Shown: positions 34,465 through 45,839, counted from the first letter of the stretch. The stretch: DNA of 64,000 nt from Agrypnia vestita (GCA_016648135.1 JADDOH010002064.1:308696-372695), one strand, 5' to 3'. Notes: generated by a model from the letters alone, not told the origin. A program made the numbers and translations.

Positions 34465-35130
34465 TTACACGGTCTTGACATCATCATCATCATCACTCTT
34501 GGATCTACAATTCCTGGTGGAACTTGGCCTCCTCAAGAGTCTTTCTACACTCATCTTACTTTGCTGTCTCCAGTTCCGAAACTCCAAGACAGATATATCA
34601 TTGAGAACGTTGTCACTCCATCTTAAATTTTGCCTTTCTAAGCTCCTTCGCCCTATCGGTCTTCGGCTCAGCAGAGATATTGGTGCTTGATGCTCGATCA
34701 CTCTATCCACATGACCCAGCTACCAAAGTCTTCCCAGTTTTATAAATTTTGTAACGTTTTGCTCCTTAAACAGAGCATAGAGCTCATTGTTGTAGCGTTT
34801 GCGCCAAAGTCAATTTTCTAAAACCGGTTCGAAGATACGCCTCAAAATTTTCCTTTCAAAAACGTCCAGTGCTCGCTCATTCCTCTTAGTTAATACCCAC
34901 GTCTCAGATGCGTATGTGAGCACTGATCTAATAAGCGTTTTATACACTAATATTTTAGTGCTTCTGGATATCTGGACATTCTGGATTTTATCTGCTTTTG
35001 TAGGCGGAAAAAACAACGATTTGCGCTCACTATGCGCTTCCGGATCTCCTCTGTAGTATTATTGTTGTATGTTATCAGGCAACCTAGGTATGCAAATCTT
35101 TCAATCGTTTCAAAAATTTGACTTCCACAT
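34465..35130 (-). pseudogene. RTE-type LINE reverse transcriptase C-terminal half
   Basis: Minus strand, from 35130: FETIERFAYLGCLITYNNNT, TEEIRKRIVSANRCFFRLQK, then KILVYKTLIRSVLTYASETW, VLTKRNERALDVFERKILRR, IFEPVLEN, and after a frame change EHQAPISLLSRRPIGRRSLE. This is the classical post-catalytic region (YLGs..., L....L.Y.SETW, R.FERK.LR.I). Three frame changes and loss of the catalytic domain make it dead. Confidence 0.82.
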
Positions 35131-35495
35131 TAGAGTTGGCGTTTTTTGAGTGCATCCTACATGGTTTTGACATTTATATATTAAAATCGAATAATCAATT
35201 AAAAATACAAATGGTTTTCCATTCATGAATTTACAGCTCAAAATCCCGGAATTATTATGTCCCGTGATCCTTCACAGTAAGTTAAATATATTTTTGTACC
35301 GAATATTGTTTAAAAAAATATTTTTACTTTTTATAGAAAAGAAGGCGGTAAATGGGCAGATTCCTTATTTTGAGAATATATATTTTTATTTTTTGTGCTA
35401 AAATCAAAGGTATTTTTTTAACGTTTCCACTTATTGTGTATTTATTTTGTTTTTTCCCGTAAATTAAAAATTTAATAATTTAAAAATATTTTGAC
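35131..35495. other. Unassigned sequence
   Basis: Nothing recognised. Confidence 0.45.
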
Positions 35496-35499
35496 TATA

Positions 35500-35690
35500 C
35501 CATTAAAGAGATATTTTCATTTTTTCCGTCGTTCGGTACATCTTGAGCAGAGCCGCCCTCCGACCCCTGACCCGCGCCGCCCTCTCGACACGTTTCCCCG
35601 CCAGGGCCGTGTTAAACAGCGCCCGGCGTGTCGGCGACGGGCGGCATTCTCCAGATACCTGAGTTTGACCCTGTCATAGAGCGGTGTACT
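35500..35690. other. Short GC/CpG-rich island
   Basis: About 150 bases with CGCGCC, GCGACGGGCGGC and similar, sharply bounded by A+T-rich DNA. A 62-codon frame crosses it without motif. No repeat partner here. Possible conserved non-coding element or foreign insertion. Confidence 0.35.
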
Positions 35691-35699
35691 CCTTGCACA

Positions 35700-37960
35700 T
35701 CATCACCTACCTACCTGTGTTTATACATCTTCTCGTCTCTTCTGGATGAGAGAATATTGGGCGTATTGTTGTCTTAAATATGATAAAAAATATTTATTTT
35801 AAAAATATCATATTTTATAACATGATTTTTTTTGTTTATTTAAAAAATATATTTTATTTTTTGTAATTTATATTTTATTTCTCTTTTTGCTTTACCTGAC
35901 TTTACCGATAATTCTGTATTTTTGTTCCTAATTATTTTATCAAATTTAAATTTATTATATATTTGTTCTTTTAAAAATTTATTGTAATGTATACTAAATT
36001 ATATTCTTCTCTTTTTGCTATGTAAATAGTCGACTACCTTCAAACAGGTAATCCCTAGTTAGGCAGTCGAAGTGTGTAATACAATTTTAAAAAAAAGATA
36101 TGAATAAAAAAACTATTATTATTATTATTAATTGTAAGAAAACTTACTAAAAATTTAAAAATATTTTCATTAATTAAAAAGAAAATAGTTTACTTTGTTA
36201 TTTTTTGATCATAATTTGGAGAAATTATGATCATTTAAAGGGTTAAAAATTATAATCTATATTACCTCTACGTGACTTTAATAATAATTGAATATTTTAC
36301 GACTTATGTTTCAAGAGTAACTGAATCTCTCATTGATAGGTAAAATATTAGACTTCTTTTAATAATATAATATTGACATGGATTAGGTGGGAATACGAAT
36401 AGTCAAATCATTAGCCACTGTTCAAATGTTACCAGAGTTACCGGTAATCAAATAATGAGTAATTTTCTTCAGTTTAATTCAGTTGTCAAGTAGTCTTATA
36501 GTCGGTAAGATAAATTATTAATTGATTAAATAATTATTTAAGTGTCGTATTAGAAAAATATTTGGATTTTAAAATATATGGATTGTAATGAAAAATAATT
36601 AATTTTATTTTAACCATTCAATACATGACAGTAATTGTATCGTTGTTTCTTTCTATCATGACTTTTCACTCTAGCAATTATGACGAACTCTCATATTCAC
36701 TTCATATACATTCAGATTATCTGTCAAAATCGTCTTGGAAGAGTTTGGTCAAATTAGGAAATACCTCGAATTTCAAACTCGTAAAGTGAATGTCCAGGCT
36801 TATACATACTCTCAGAGAAAAGCTCTCGTGAGAAGACTGTATAACTAATGTGTACGCGATTGAGACTTTGTCGATACATCTGTATATATCAATTGCGTAA
36901 ATAAATTATTTTTGAAGTTATCTTCTTTCGGCGCATTGAGGGTAAAAGTTTCATTGCGCACAACGTGCGCTTTGTAGTGGAAATGCAAGTAGCGGAAAGC
37001 AGCGTGAAGAGGGTAGCAGCATGTGGAGAAAATGCGAGACCACGAAATGCACTTGAAATTAGTGTTCCAGTATATAAATATAATCATTTCGTTGTGGCAA
37101 CTAAATGACATAGCCACCACCGACTCTCCCTTGTCCGTCAAAAATATACTTTACTACAAATTGTAAAAGCAGGACTTAGCTAAGACGCGAACCATTAATT
37201 TACGCCTCCTAATGCTTTTTCATGTGTATATGGCTAGTAAATAATGTATTGTCGACCATCTTGAAACGAGTACCAATCATAAAGATGCTCAATTCAAAAG
37301 CTGACGAATGATTGGTTATTGAATTGTTCATTGAATTACAATTTTACGTGTGTATTTGGTTTTCATTTTGTTGTCGATATTTTTGTAAAAACGACGTAAT
37401 TGTCAGGTATTTTCAAAACAAAAAACACATTCATTCATTCGACATTCAATGCGTCTGTCAAAGTTGTATAGTTTCGAAACTTTTGAATAAGGAAATGTTT
37501 TAGGCCGAATATCGACAAAATATGAGACGACTCTTTTTGAAAATTCACACTTTTTTTATTCGAAGACATTAATCTCCTATTTAAGCTATCACAAACCAAT
37601 AATTACGTTTGTACCATTTCAAAAATAAATATTTATGATTTGACTACATTATAGTGATATCAAATATGTTTATCATCTCCCTAGACATCGTATTAATATA
37701 CATTTTTAACCAATACGTAAATATCGGTTATCACAATATCGCCAAAGAAGTATAACTACTACCGCGTGTACATAAGTGTAGGCTCCTGCAATTTTTTTTT
37801 TGTTGAGTTAAGAAAAATTTATGCAATTTTGTTATTGATATATTATTACAATGTTTAGTATACTGTAAATTTAAAAAATCATGTTGCACGACTAAGTAAC
37901 AATCAGTATATTATGATGCATTTGTGTAAAAACTGCACATATGGATAGTATTGACCTGCA
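35700..37960. other. Unassigned A+T-rich sequence
   Basis: A 98-codon minus-strand frame (36845-37141) and a 63-codon frame (37312-37503) lack motifs. (ATT)n near 36112. Confidence 0.5.
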
Positions 37961-37962
37961 AT

Positions 37963-38075
37963 AATCTATTAAGACACACTCAACTTCTGTTGAGTGTGTC
38001 TTAATAGATTGATAGATAGATACTTGATTGAGTATTTATATATTAATAGATAGATACTTGATTGAGTATTTAATG
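37963..38075. repeat. Perfect 22-bp palindrome plus direct repeat
   Basis: 37963-37984 and 37989-38010 are exact reverse complements around TTCT. Immediately after, AGATAGATACTTGATTGAGT occurs at about 38013 and again at 38050. Confidence 0.88.
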
Positions 38076-38079
38076 CTCT

Positions 38080-39960
38080 ATACCAAATTTAAACTTCCAT
38101 ACTACATGTATAAAATATTAAAGTAAATATTGTGTTCAATTCTGCCAATGTTCTAATAAGCGGATGTTTATATATTATCTGTAAATAAACTGTATGTTAA
38201 TCTACAATGTAGATACGTGTATATGTTCCAAATGTATACAGTACAACCACAATATTAATTATCGTATCTGTAAAGATACATGAGGTCAACGTATATTACG
38301 TACATCATTGAATAACCTCGCAATTTTGCATAATACATAATATTCGAATAGAAATCTATCACTTATTGATAGCTATGGAATAGAAATTATTTGAAGAATT
38401 TATTTTCCAATAAAAACAAATATTCAAATATAAACGAAATAAAAAAAATAATAGTAAATCATGCGTGTTTCCACAACATTTCTTTAAAAAAATTATGTAT
38501 GTAATTTTCTCGCAAGTTAATTTAAGACAAATATTTTTTGAGTACGAAATTAAGGTACATCATGTCTAGTTTCGGTATAGAATCTAAGAATTGACAAGTA
38601 AAATGGTAAAAATAAATTAAACTTAGGTTAGGTTAGATTAGATAGGTATAGGCTGACCACAATCAAAAGACCAATTTCTAGCTTTGTCCAGTAAGAAGAA
38701 AGCGGGGGAAAGTTGCCTGGCAAGCCCGTATTGCAATATAATATTACAAATAAATATATACTTTTTACTATAAAAAAGGTTATTTACTTACTATAAAAAC
38801 TTCATTTGTGTTCATTTTTTGCATCGTAACAACACACACATATTTTTTACGCACATTCTTTTGAACGCGGTCTAGCTATAATGTTAGTGAAATCTAGTTT
38901 TAAACGACGAAGAATTAGACTTTCTTATACAAACATGTCAGGTAGATTTTTAGAGAAATATAATCATTTGCAAGAGCTACTAATTAATACCAGCAAGGAT
39001 CCTTGTAAATTTAAGATTTAAATTAGATATAACAGCATTTTCGGTATCTTGTATATTGGTTTAAATAAACAACTTTTTGCAATAACGTTTTTTTTGTCTT
39101 TATTCTAACGGCGTATCCTGTATATCTGAAAATTTTATATAGTAATTGATTAAGTTCGTTAACCGGCATTTTCTGTTCTTCGTTATTTCCAAATGGTGGC
39201 TGTCAAAAACTTAAATAATTCTGTTCATATTATATAGAAATAAGTTTAAAATATACTTTAACACAAAGTAATGTATCTGATTTTTGCGGCCAATATCAGA
39301 ATAAATGTTTTTAACTAACGACTGGATGATTTCGAATGTAAAATTATATATTATTAAAAATAAAAACTATAAAAAATTGTGATGCATACCAATTTGTTAT
39401 GTATTTTAAACAAAAGTTTTTAATTAATAGATAGATTAAATTTCTATTACTAATGTAAAAAAGACAATCGGAAGCATATTTAAATTAATACATACTTCCT
39501 CATTCTTAAATGAAAAATATGAATTGGAAACAAGAATTCTGGTTTTTTGGTCAGAATATACAACTCTGTCTATATTGTATATATTTCTTAAATTAAATAT
39601 TTATGATAATAGCTCCTGTCTGATGTCGCCTTGTGACGTCATGGATGACGCTTCAGTCGCTGCTTTGCCATTGACCTTTGTATGGTTTATTTGTTTGTCT
39701 GACGATTACAGGAGATTTCTGCCTGCAAATGTGATCATTTGAGACACTATCGAAGCATTAAGTGTTTTGTGGAAACACCGGTTTGGAAGTTGAAATAACG
39801 TTTTAATTTCAGAATAGTGAGCCCTGCAGTGTAGTTCATGTTTGAGAAAAAGAACTAGACTTGTGTTGGACTGATGGTATTAAGAGGTCCGAAGGTTTTT
39901 TGAGGCTTATTAAATTAAGACCTAATTACTCTTAAGAAACTTATATCTTGATCATTTTTT
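38080..39960. other. Unassigned A+T-rich sequence
   Basis: Short TTAGG-like run at 38626-38645 is only two to three units. No gene. Confidence 0.5.
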
Positions 39961-39968
39961 ATCTCTCT

Positions 39969-40182
39969 CTTCAGTCAACACAGTATGTTGAATGCTAAGC
40001 GGCGTGGTCTCCTGATCGGTTTGGAATTCCATACAATCTTGAGACCTGCTGGTTACAGCGTTAAAGATATCCTTTCAACTCCTTTATTTGGTATATACGT
40101 AAAGGTTGCTAAAATTCTACGTCATACCCATGGTGCCCTAAAAGAAGCCACTTTTAAAAGACTGGAGGAGAGGTACGCTTAA
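39969..40182 (+). CDS. Possible last exon, unrecognised product
   Basis: A pyrimidine-rich tract ending TCTCTCTCTTCAG (39962-39974) looks like a 3' splice site. The frame then continues open past ATG 39985 to TAA at 40180-40182, and an ATTAAA-type signal lies near 40228. The peptide (MLNAKRRGLLIGLEFHTILR...LKRLEERYA-like end) is basic and well composed, but I recognise no family. An LINE RT fragment starts 100 bases downstream, so retroelement origin is possible. Confidence 0.25.
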
Positions 40183-40284
40183 AGTCTTCTCGTTTAACCA
40201 TAGTACTATGATAACTAATAAGAAATATTAAATGAAAGCACATTATCATTCATATCTGCAATGAGAAATGTAATATCCTACAAC

Positions 40285-40713
40285 TCATTATGCAGGGCTT
40301 TTATAGACCTGGAAAAAGCCTTTGACAAGGTAGACTGGAAATGAAATGAAACCGCTGTAATAGTACAACATGGAGACAGCAGTGCTGAGGCAAGTGTTGA
40401 CCAGGGAGCAAGACAGGTCTTGACTTGCTTGCTGTCACCAGCATTGTTCAATTGGTACATAAAACAGGCTATCGATGAGATCAGAGAAGAAATTAAAGAT
40501 TGGCCCGGCGTGAGAATCCAAGGACAAAAAGTTGACATGATTAGATATGCCGACGATATTTCACTGCTTCCAGAGTTGGAACAAGAATTGAACGATCTCA
40601 TCAGGAACATACAAACCAATGCTCCGCATAATTTCAGGGTTATCGATCATACCACGCAACAGTCTATAAAAATGCGTAATCAAATACATATTCCAGTCTC
40701 TAAACTATTGTAG
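40285..40713 (+). pseudogene. LINE reverse transcriptase core fragment with YADD box
   Basis: Reads RAFIDLEKAFDKVDW (RT block with catalytic Asp), then, after a deletion and frameshift, LLSPALFNWYIKQAIDEIRE, GVRIQGQKVDMIRYADDISL, LPELEQELNDLIRNIQ. The F-YADD box is intact. Between them about 150 residues are missing. RTE-type by the GVRI.G.KV.MIRYADDI pattern. Confidence 0.8.
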
Positions 40714-40719
40714 CCTAGC

Positions 40720-41250
40720 ATACCCTGGAGAAACTCGGTTGGGTAAAGTCAAGGATAATGCCCGTATTCTCTCATGTAAAGATATCTTAGAAACATTTTT
40801 TGCACTTTCTCTACCATAAGAGAGTACTTATGCTCATGTGGCCCCCTAATCATCGAGCCACTCTCGAGTCTACTTCGCACCAAGGAGTTATAAAGAGTTC
40901 TCAGTGCGCGAGTATTTTCAAAAACTCACCACGGGCCACCACCAGGTTGCTCACAAATCTAATGCCGATATTCTTAACATTCGACGTTCGTATCAGATTT
41001 TAGTCGTTCATTTTGTATCTATAGAATAGTTTTTTGGGCCTCAGTGAAAGATGTAACCGAACACTTGGAAACATTAAACTTAAGTTTATTTCGCCTTTCC
41101 CATTCACCAATATCGAAATTGTATTTATTCGTTTAAAATTAACGTATGAACTAACCACTTTAGTTTATTTATTAAAAGTAATCGGTTCTAGAAATACTTT
41201 TTTTTTCTTAGAGCGATAAAAAAATAATGGTAATTGAAAAATATTAATAT
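40720..41250. other. Unassigned sequence
   Basis: No motif in the short frames here. Confidence 0.45.
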
Positions 41251-41255
41251 TTAAT

Positions 41256-41600
41256 CTTATAACAGAATGTTAGTTAAATTAGTAAAAACCACTACCACTA
41301 TCTCTTCGTCAGGACCAACACACACTACTATGTTCACAATATTGTACACCACAACCATAGTATTGTTAAACTTTCACCAGTAATTATCACATGCTTGTTA
41401 ATCTTGTCAGAGGCAAGCATGCACTTACTTGCCTACAGAACAATCAGGAATCAGGAAGCAGGTCCTGACGAAGAGACCGTTACATCTCGAAACCGGTAGA
41501 CCTTAAATCTGATAGTGGTTTTTACTAATTTATCTAACATTCTGTTATAAAGTTTAACCACAAATTTAATGCTTTAAATATTAAAAATATTAATAATAAT
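41256..41600. mobile_element. Head-to-head pair of Penelope-like family C termini
   Basis: 41256-41294 and 41513-41552 are inverted copies (one mismatch). The plus unit holds ribozyme C3: CTGACGA (41465-41471), partly damaged stem II (GAGACC/CATCTC), GAAAC (41489-41493), AC-CG-GT, GUA, stem I AGGTC/GACCT. The minus unit keeps CTGACGA (41312-41306) but is deleted from stem II through GAAAC. A 3' flank CTTTAAATATTAAAAATATT recurs at 49.5 and, degenerate, 61.5 kb. Confidence 0.72.
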
Positions 41601-41604
41601 ATTT

Positions 41605-41895
41605 ATTCTCAGTTTGTTTTAACTTTCAGCGTTGCTGCGTTTCCAGAAGACTGGGAGGTCCGCAAGCGAGATGCTGGTCGCCAATCATATTATCAAATAA
41701 CGAAATCGACCGCAGCATTTGTATTTACAAAGTTCCAGTGCTCGGTATGTTGCGTGGTGGACGCCATAGCGTATGCATGAATATCGTGAATATGTTGACC
41801 AAAAAAACATGTTAGCACGCTGCCCTTTGACCCCGGCCCATGTTTAAGGTTTATCGGTAGGGTTCGAGGTGCAGCCGGAAAGTTTTTTCAAAAGA
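41605..41895. other. Unassigned sequence
   Basis: Slightly GC-richer; nothing recognised. Confidence 0.4.
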
Positions 41896-41899
41896 ATAT

Positions 41900-42380
41900 C
41901 AGAATTGTATATTTAAACTTCTACGGAGCAAGAACAACAGAGAACACAGAACCACGACTCTTCAACAAAATACCAGAGCACGTCAAAAATATCACCCAAC
42001 CTACAAGGAGAGGAAATTCCTACTAAATAAATTTAGACAAATCACATGTCTCAAATTGTTGGCCTCAATGCCTTTGAGCTGTTCAATGATTTTTTATTAT
42101 TTCTATCGGTTAATTTTTGTAATATTCATGTAATATAATTTATCCTTTATTTTTTTAATGTTATCTGTTACCTGGTCTCTATTAAGTTTATTTTTATTAT
42201 TTTTATTTCCGAACAATATTATTATCTTTAATGTATATTAATTTTATCCTATGTTAATTATACCTTTAACTAAATATGCAATGTACTTATGCAAAAAAAA
42301 TAGAAAAGAAATGTACCGACAAGCTGTACAGGGCTTGGCACGATTTCTATAACAATAAACAATATGTATAAATTTAATAA
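41900..42380 (+). mobile_element. Non-LTR retrotransposon 3' end
   Basis: Broken frames give RTTENTEPRLFNKIPEHVKN, then FLLNKFRQ-type sequence, the LFN.IP C-terminal block. A 3' UTR containing CTGTACAGGGCTTGGCACGA and an AATAAACAATATG-type end follow. Confidence 0.55.
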
Positions 42381-42639
42381 TAAAAACACATTAAAAAAAT
42401 AGATTTAAATGAAGGAAAATACACGTCTTCAGATTATAACAAGTCAAAAAAAATAATTTTTGACTTAATAATGCAGATGTGTTGAAAGCATTATCAACTA
42501 CATGGTCAAAATATATCACAAATCTAAACAAACTGGAAAACACAACACAAAATACAGTCTAGATTATTAGACTTAGATCATTCATAATATGTGATGTTTT
42601 GAGACAATGCTGTTGTTAGTTTATGTAGTTTAGAATTTT

Positions 42640-43275
42640 CTAATAAATGATCACGGTTTTGACAAAAATTTAGGACTTTCTTTTTTACACATAAGTAATG
42701 TTGCTTTGAAATTGACTAATTTATAATCATTAGAGATTAGAAAAGCTGTAATAGTAAATAAAATATTATTAATAATCAATTTAATTTAACTACTAGCCCA
42801 ATTCTAAAAAATTTTCCAATAATTGCGAGTAATCAAGAACTTCAGCAATAATATTTTAAAATAATTTTCAATTAATTTAGAAAAACTAATTTTTCCAAAT
42901 TAATTGAAAATTATGTCTAAACATTATTCATTTTGATATTTTGACATACCTATATATTTTATTTTATTTTATTTTGGGAAACATAGAGTACAATGTAATA
43001 AAAAAATATATAATATCAAATAAATATTCGTTTAGCATAACCAATGGTTTTCTTGAAGTTAGTAAAAAAAATTATAAAGAATATGTGATAAATAATAAAT
43101 ATTTCAAAAATTTAAATTATGATAGTGCATAAAATGGGAAGGGTGGGAAGAGGGAGGTATTGGGATTCAATTAATATATAATGTAGCACCCTGACGATGG
43201 AAAGGTTTTTCCGAAACATGTAGGTGTAATTAATCAAATAATATAAGTAGATGCATACAAATAATGCAATCAATT
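42640..43275 (+). pseudogene. Penelope-like family B: C-terminal remnant and terminus
   Basis: Coding remnant parallels 26.38 kb (NDHGFDKNLGLSFLHISNVA-like, then NNQFNLTTSPILKNF). The unit continues through TTCATTTTGATATTTTGACAT to the ribozyme terminus B3. A 63-codon frame at 42941-43132 is low-complexity and probably not real. Confidence 0.7.
43184..43230 (+). ncRNA. Hammerhead-like motif B3, all core bases intact
   Basis: CTGACGA (43191-43197), stem II GGAAA/TTTCC (43199-43203 with 43208-43212, loop GGTT), GAAAC (43213-43217), helix III AC-AT-GT, triplet GUA ending at 43222, stem I CACC (43187-43190)/GGTG (43223-43226), extendable by a G-T pair. The best-preserved copy in the window. Confidence 0.75.
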
Positions 43276-43279
43276 TTTT

Positions 43280-43515
43280 TTGTGAAGAAGTAAAAGATCT
43301 ATGTAGCCAACAACCAAAATTTTCAATCACTTATATTTCCTTCCCTTCCCAGGTGTCTCCCACACTTCTCTCACTTCTCAGTGTTCTTACTGCTACGTAT
43401 TTCCGCAAAATTAGATGATTTTGTCAGTCCAGCGAGTGGTCTTTTAATTTCTTGATTTCCGTTTACTCCTGAATGATGGCATTCGTTCAGCCATTTTCCA
43501 TTTTCCCAATCAACA
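43280..43515. other. Unassigned sequence
   Basis: Nothing supported. Confidence 0.4.
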
Positions 43516-44229
43516 TATTAAGGCCGGTCGCACTTTGGATATGTATTATTACGTACGTATTCGTACGTATTGAGCGTACACGTTGATTGCGCCTTACGTT
43601 GGTCACGATCAGTTACTTTTCGGATTTCTCCAATAACGTTTGTGCCAAACGAATAATCTGTATTTTCTGGAAAACTCTCTTCTTACACGTAGGCTACTAC
43701 GGCGTCATCAGTATCGTAAAACCAAATGGGTGAACGAAGTATAATATACCTACTAGAAGGGATGAATTTGGTAAATTCCATCACATTATGGCAGACTTAA
43801 ACAATGACAAATTTCATGACTATCTATCTAATAGATTCACAAAAGCTGGAAAAAATCGAAGTGCAACGAGGGCTCGTAACATCGAAGAAATATTTAAAAG
43901 TTTTTTTGTTCGAAGTATATAATTATACCTCACCTTCATTAAACCAAATTATTTAACTTACAAGTATTTTTAGTTCTTTAAAGATTCTCCGCCGTGATCT
44001 GCGCTGATGGTCACGCAGTTGAATCAAAAATTTGTGTTCATGTATCAAATTGACAAATTTTTCAATATCCATCGTACGAAATCGCAAAAATTTCCGAACA
44101 AATCCGGATGGTGTCGGACGTCGCATCTATGCGTGCGTACACGCACTACTAAATCGTGTACAGTGTACGCCGTTCGATACTACTTCGAAGGTCAGGAATG
44201 TACTTGCGTATTCGTACATATACGAACTG

Positions 44230-44400
44230 GTGAATGGTGAATTATACCCACCGCTTACCCCGTTTTATGAGCAAAAGCTCCCATATCGGTACTTCTCATT
44301 CATCTCCATGTTGACATTTTTTAGCTACAATGCAAGACCGTGCTGCCCCGCACAGGTCGTATAAACTGGTGCGAAGCGGCACGGCCGCAAAAACAAAACC
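44230..44400 (-). repeat. R1-type LINE 3' UTR module, copy 1
   Basis: Shares with 44.92-45.11 kb: CATGTTGACATTTTTTAGCT, ACAATGCA(A/G)GACC(A/G)TGCT, GGTCGTATAAAC. Related plus-strand pieces at 48.14 and 50.60 kb. Confidence 0.6.
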
Positions 44401-44589
44401 ATTCACAGACCGACACCGTTAGATACGTCTTTATTGCATAAAACAAATACATAAATAAATACAGGAACAAAGAAATGGTAATAACAAAAGAGAAAAATAA
44501 TACATAGTAGACGAATTTCGCGGTGGCCGCAGTGGATGGCTAAGGTAAAACAGACACCCCTTTAACTGAGAAAAAGACGAAATAAAAAA

Positions 44590-44935
44590 ATAATAAAAAT
44601 ACATTTGGATATCCGGCTAGGGAAGCACGGGACCGGCAGGTCTTCGTCCAATGCGGGAGCCCACACATTAACACAACACCGGGGAACGACACAGTCAAAC
44701 CTCCAATACACACGAAAACTTATCACACAGATCCCCTCAAGATTTCCCAACGGGACACCCACACCCGAACGAACCCTCGGAAGCATCCGAAGTTCCTTTC
44801 ATTCCTCACTAGGACATCGTTGGATGGGCGTCCTGTCGCAATCATTCCAAACTCAGTTAATCCTGCTAACATATCCTCTTTCGCGTCATTCGTGATCGTA
44901 CATTCCCTCATATACGTACTGTGAATGGTACCCAC
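44590..44935 (-). pseudogene. R1-clade LINE C-terminal fragment, copy 1
   Basis: Minus strand reads TNDAKEDMLAGL, GRPSNDVLVRNERNFGCFRG, FVRVWVSRWEILRGS, parallel to the better copy at 45.46 kb. The HIL.WEC zinc region is missing. Confidence 0.65.
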
Positions 44936-45115
44936 TGCTTACCCAGGACCATTCTAAGAGCAAAAGCTTCCATATCGGTCCTACTCAATCGTCTCCAGGT
45001 TGACATTTTTTTTTCAACTACAATGCAGGACCATGCTCCCTCGCTCGGGTCGTATAAACCTTTGCGAGGGGGCACGCCCGCAAACATAACCATTCACAGC
45101 CCCCGTCGCAAGGAA
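44908..45115 (-). repeat. R1-type LINE 3' UTR module, copy 2
   Basis: Reads on the minus strand through AAAAAAATGTCAACCTGGAG, GATATGGAAGCTTTTGCTCT, GGGTAAGCAGTGGGTACC. Lies 3' of the R1 coding copy at 45.46-45.72 kb. Confidence 0.6.
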
Positions 45116-45460
45116 ATTGTCTTTATTAGCATCATACATAACATAATAAACATAACATAACAATGTATAAACAAGAATATTAAAAAAAAAACAGAGTAAA
45201 ATAAATTTTTTGACAAGACATCTCCCACGGCGGCGGCAGTGGATGTCGGTTGCAGTTGAGTGAAAATGAAATAATAATTCATGAAAATAAAATAAATAAA
45301 AAGACCTCCCCCAATTAGGGGAAAACATAAAAAAAAGGGACGGCACGGAAATTAAAACAATGAAAAAGGCGACTTGCAGCCACGAAGCCAAGACCGGCAG
45401 ACATCGACCCTCGAAGAAAAGCAGCATCCAGCGGAGGGAGACTCTCCCACCGCAGCTATC
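45116..45460. other. Unassigned, probably R1 3' UTR or further insertion
   Basis: A 137-codon minus-strand frame (45014-45427) spans the junction; it is hydrophobic and low-complexity with no motif, and overlaps the UTR module, so I do not call it. Confidence 0.4.
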
Positions 45461-45463
45461 ACA

Positions 45464-45720
45464 TTAGCCCCGTAAGATCTCCCATCGGGAGACCCACACC
45501 TTGGTAAAGCTACGAAAGCATCCGAAATTCCTTTCGCTACTGACAAGGACGTCGTTCGCTGGTCGGCGTCCTGTCACAATCAGTCCATTCTCAATAAGAC
45601 CATCTAACATATCCTCTCTCGCATCATTCAGAACCACACATTCCCAGAGGATATGTTCCGGCGTCAATTGGGAAGGTCCGATGTTCTGCGGGAAACCCGT
45701 TCGCACGGCGCGGGTCTAAA
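45464..45720 (-). pseudogene. R1-clade LINE C-terminal fragment, copy 2
   Basis: An 80-codon minus-strand frame reads LTPEHILWECVVLNDAREDM, LDGLIENGLIVTGRRPANDV, LVSSERNFGCFRSFTKVWVS. The TPEHILWEC element is the post-RT zinc-knuckle region (EH....C) typical of R1/Jockey-group LINEs. Confidence 0.72.
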
Positions 45721-45839
45721 TCATGCAATCCGAGAAGATGAATATGTTTTCATAATTATCAAATCAAACAAACCCTCATATACGTACTACTCAATTTCGT
45801 ACGAAAAGGCAATCAGTGTGCGGCCGGCTTTAACATTAA

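Larger units (their letters stand above)
43518..45833 (+). mobile_element. PIF/Harbinger-type DNA transposon derivative, invaded by R1-type LINEs
   Basis: Ends match as inverted repeats: TTAAGGCCGGTCGCACTTTG at 43518 and, inverted, TTAAAGCCGGCCGCACACTG at 45833 leftwards; TTAA/TAA at both ends fits the 3-bp TWA target of Harbinger elements. Next to the left end, 43680-43920 keeps a transposase-like N-terminus (RRHQYRKTKWVNEV, EFGKFHHIMADLNNDKFHDY) joined directly to what looks like its C-terminus (SATRARNIEEIFKSFFV), so the DDE core is deleted. The outer 60 bp are rich in TACGTA. Insertions of R1-type LINE occupy 44.2-45.7 kb. piggyBac (TTAA target) is the alternative. Confidence 0.6.

Noticed and set aside
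38626..38650. TTAGG-like run suggesting telomeric repeat
   Set aside because: Only two to three imperfect units, ending in unrelated sequence; far too short for an interstitial telomere array.
42941..43132. 63-codon plus-strand frame
   Set aside because: Made of A+T-rich codons (I, N, K, Y, F) between PLE coding remnant and terminus; likely chance.
45014..45427. 137-codon minus-strand frame, a candidate membrane protein
   Set aside because: Hydrophobic only because of T-rich codons; it crosses a repeated R1 UTR module that is non-coding in the other copies.
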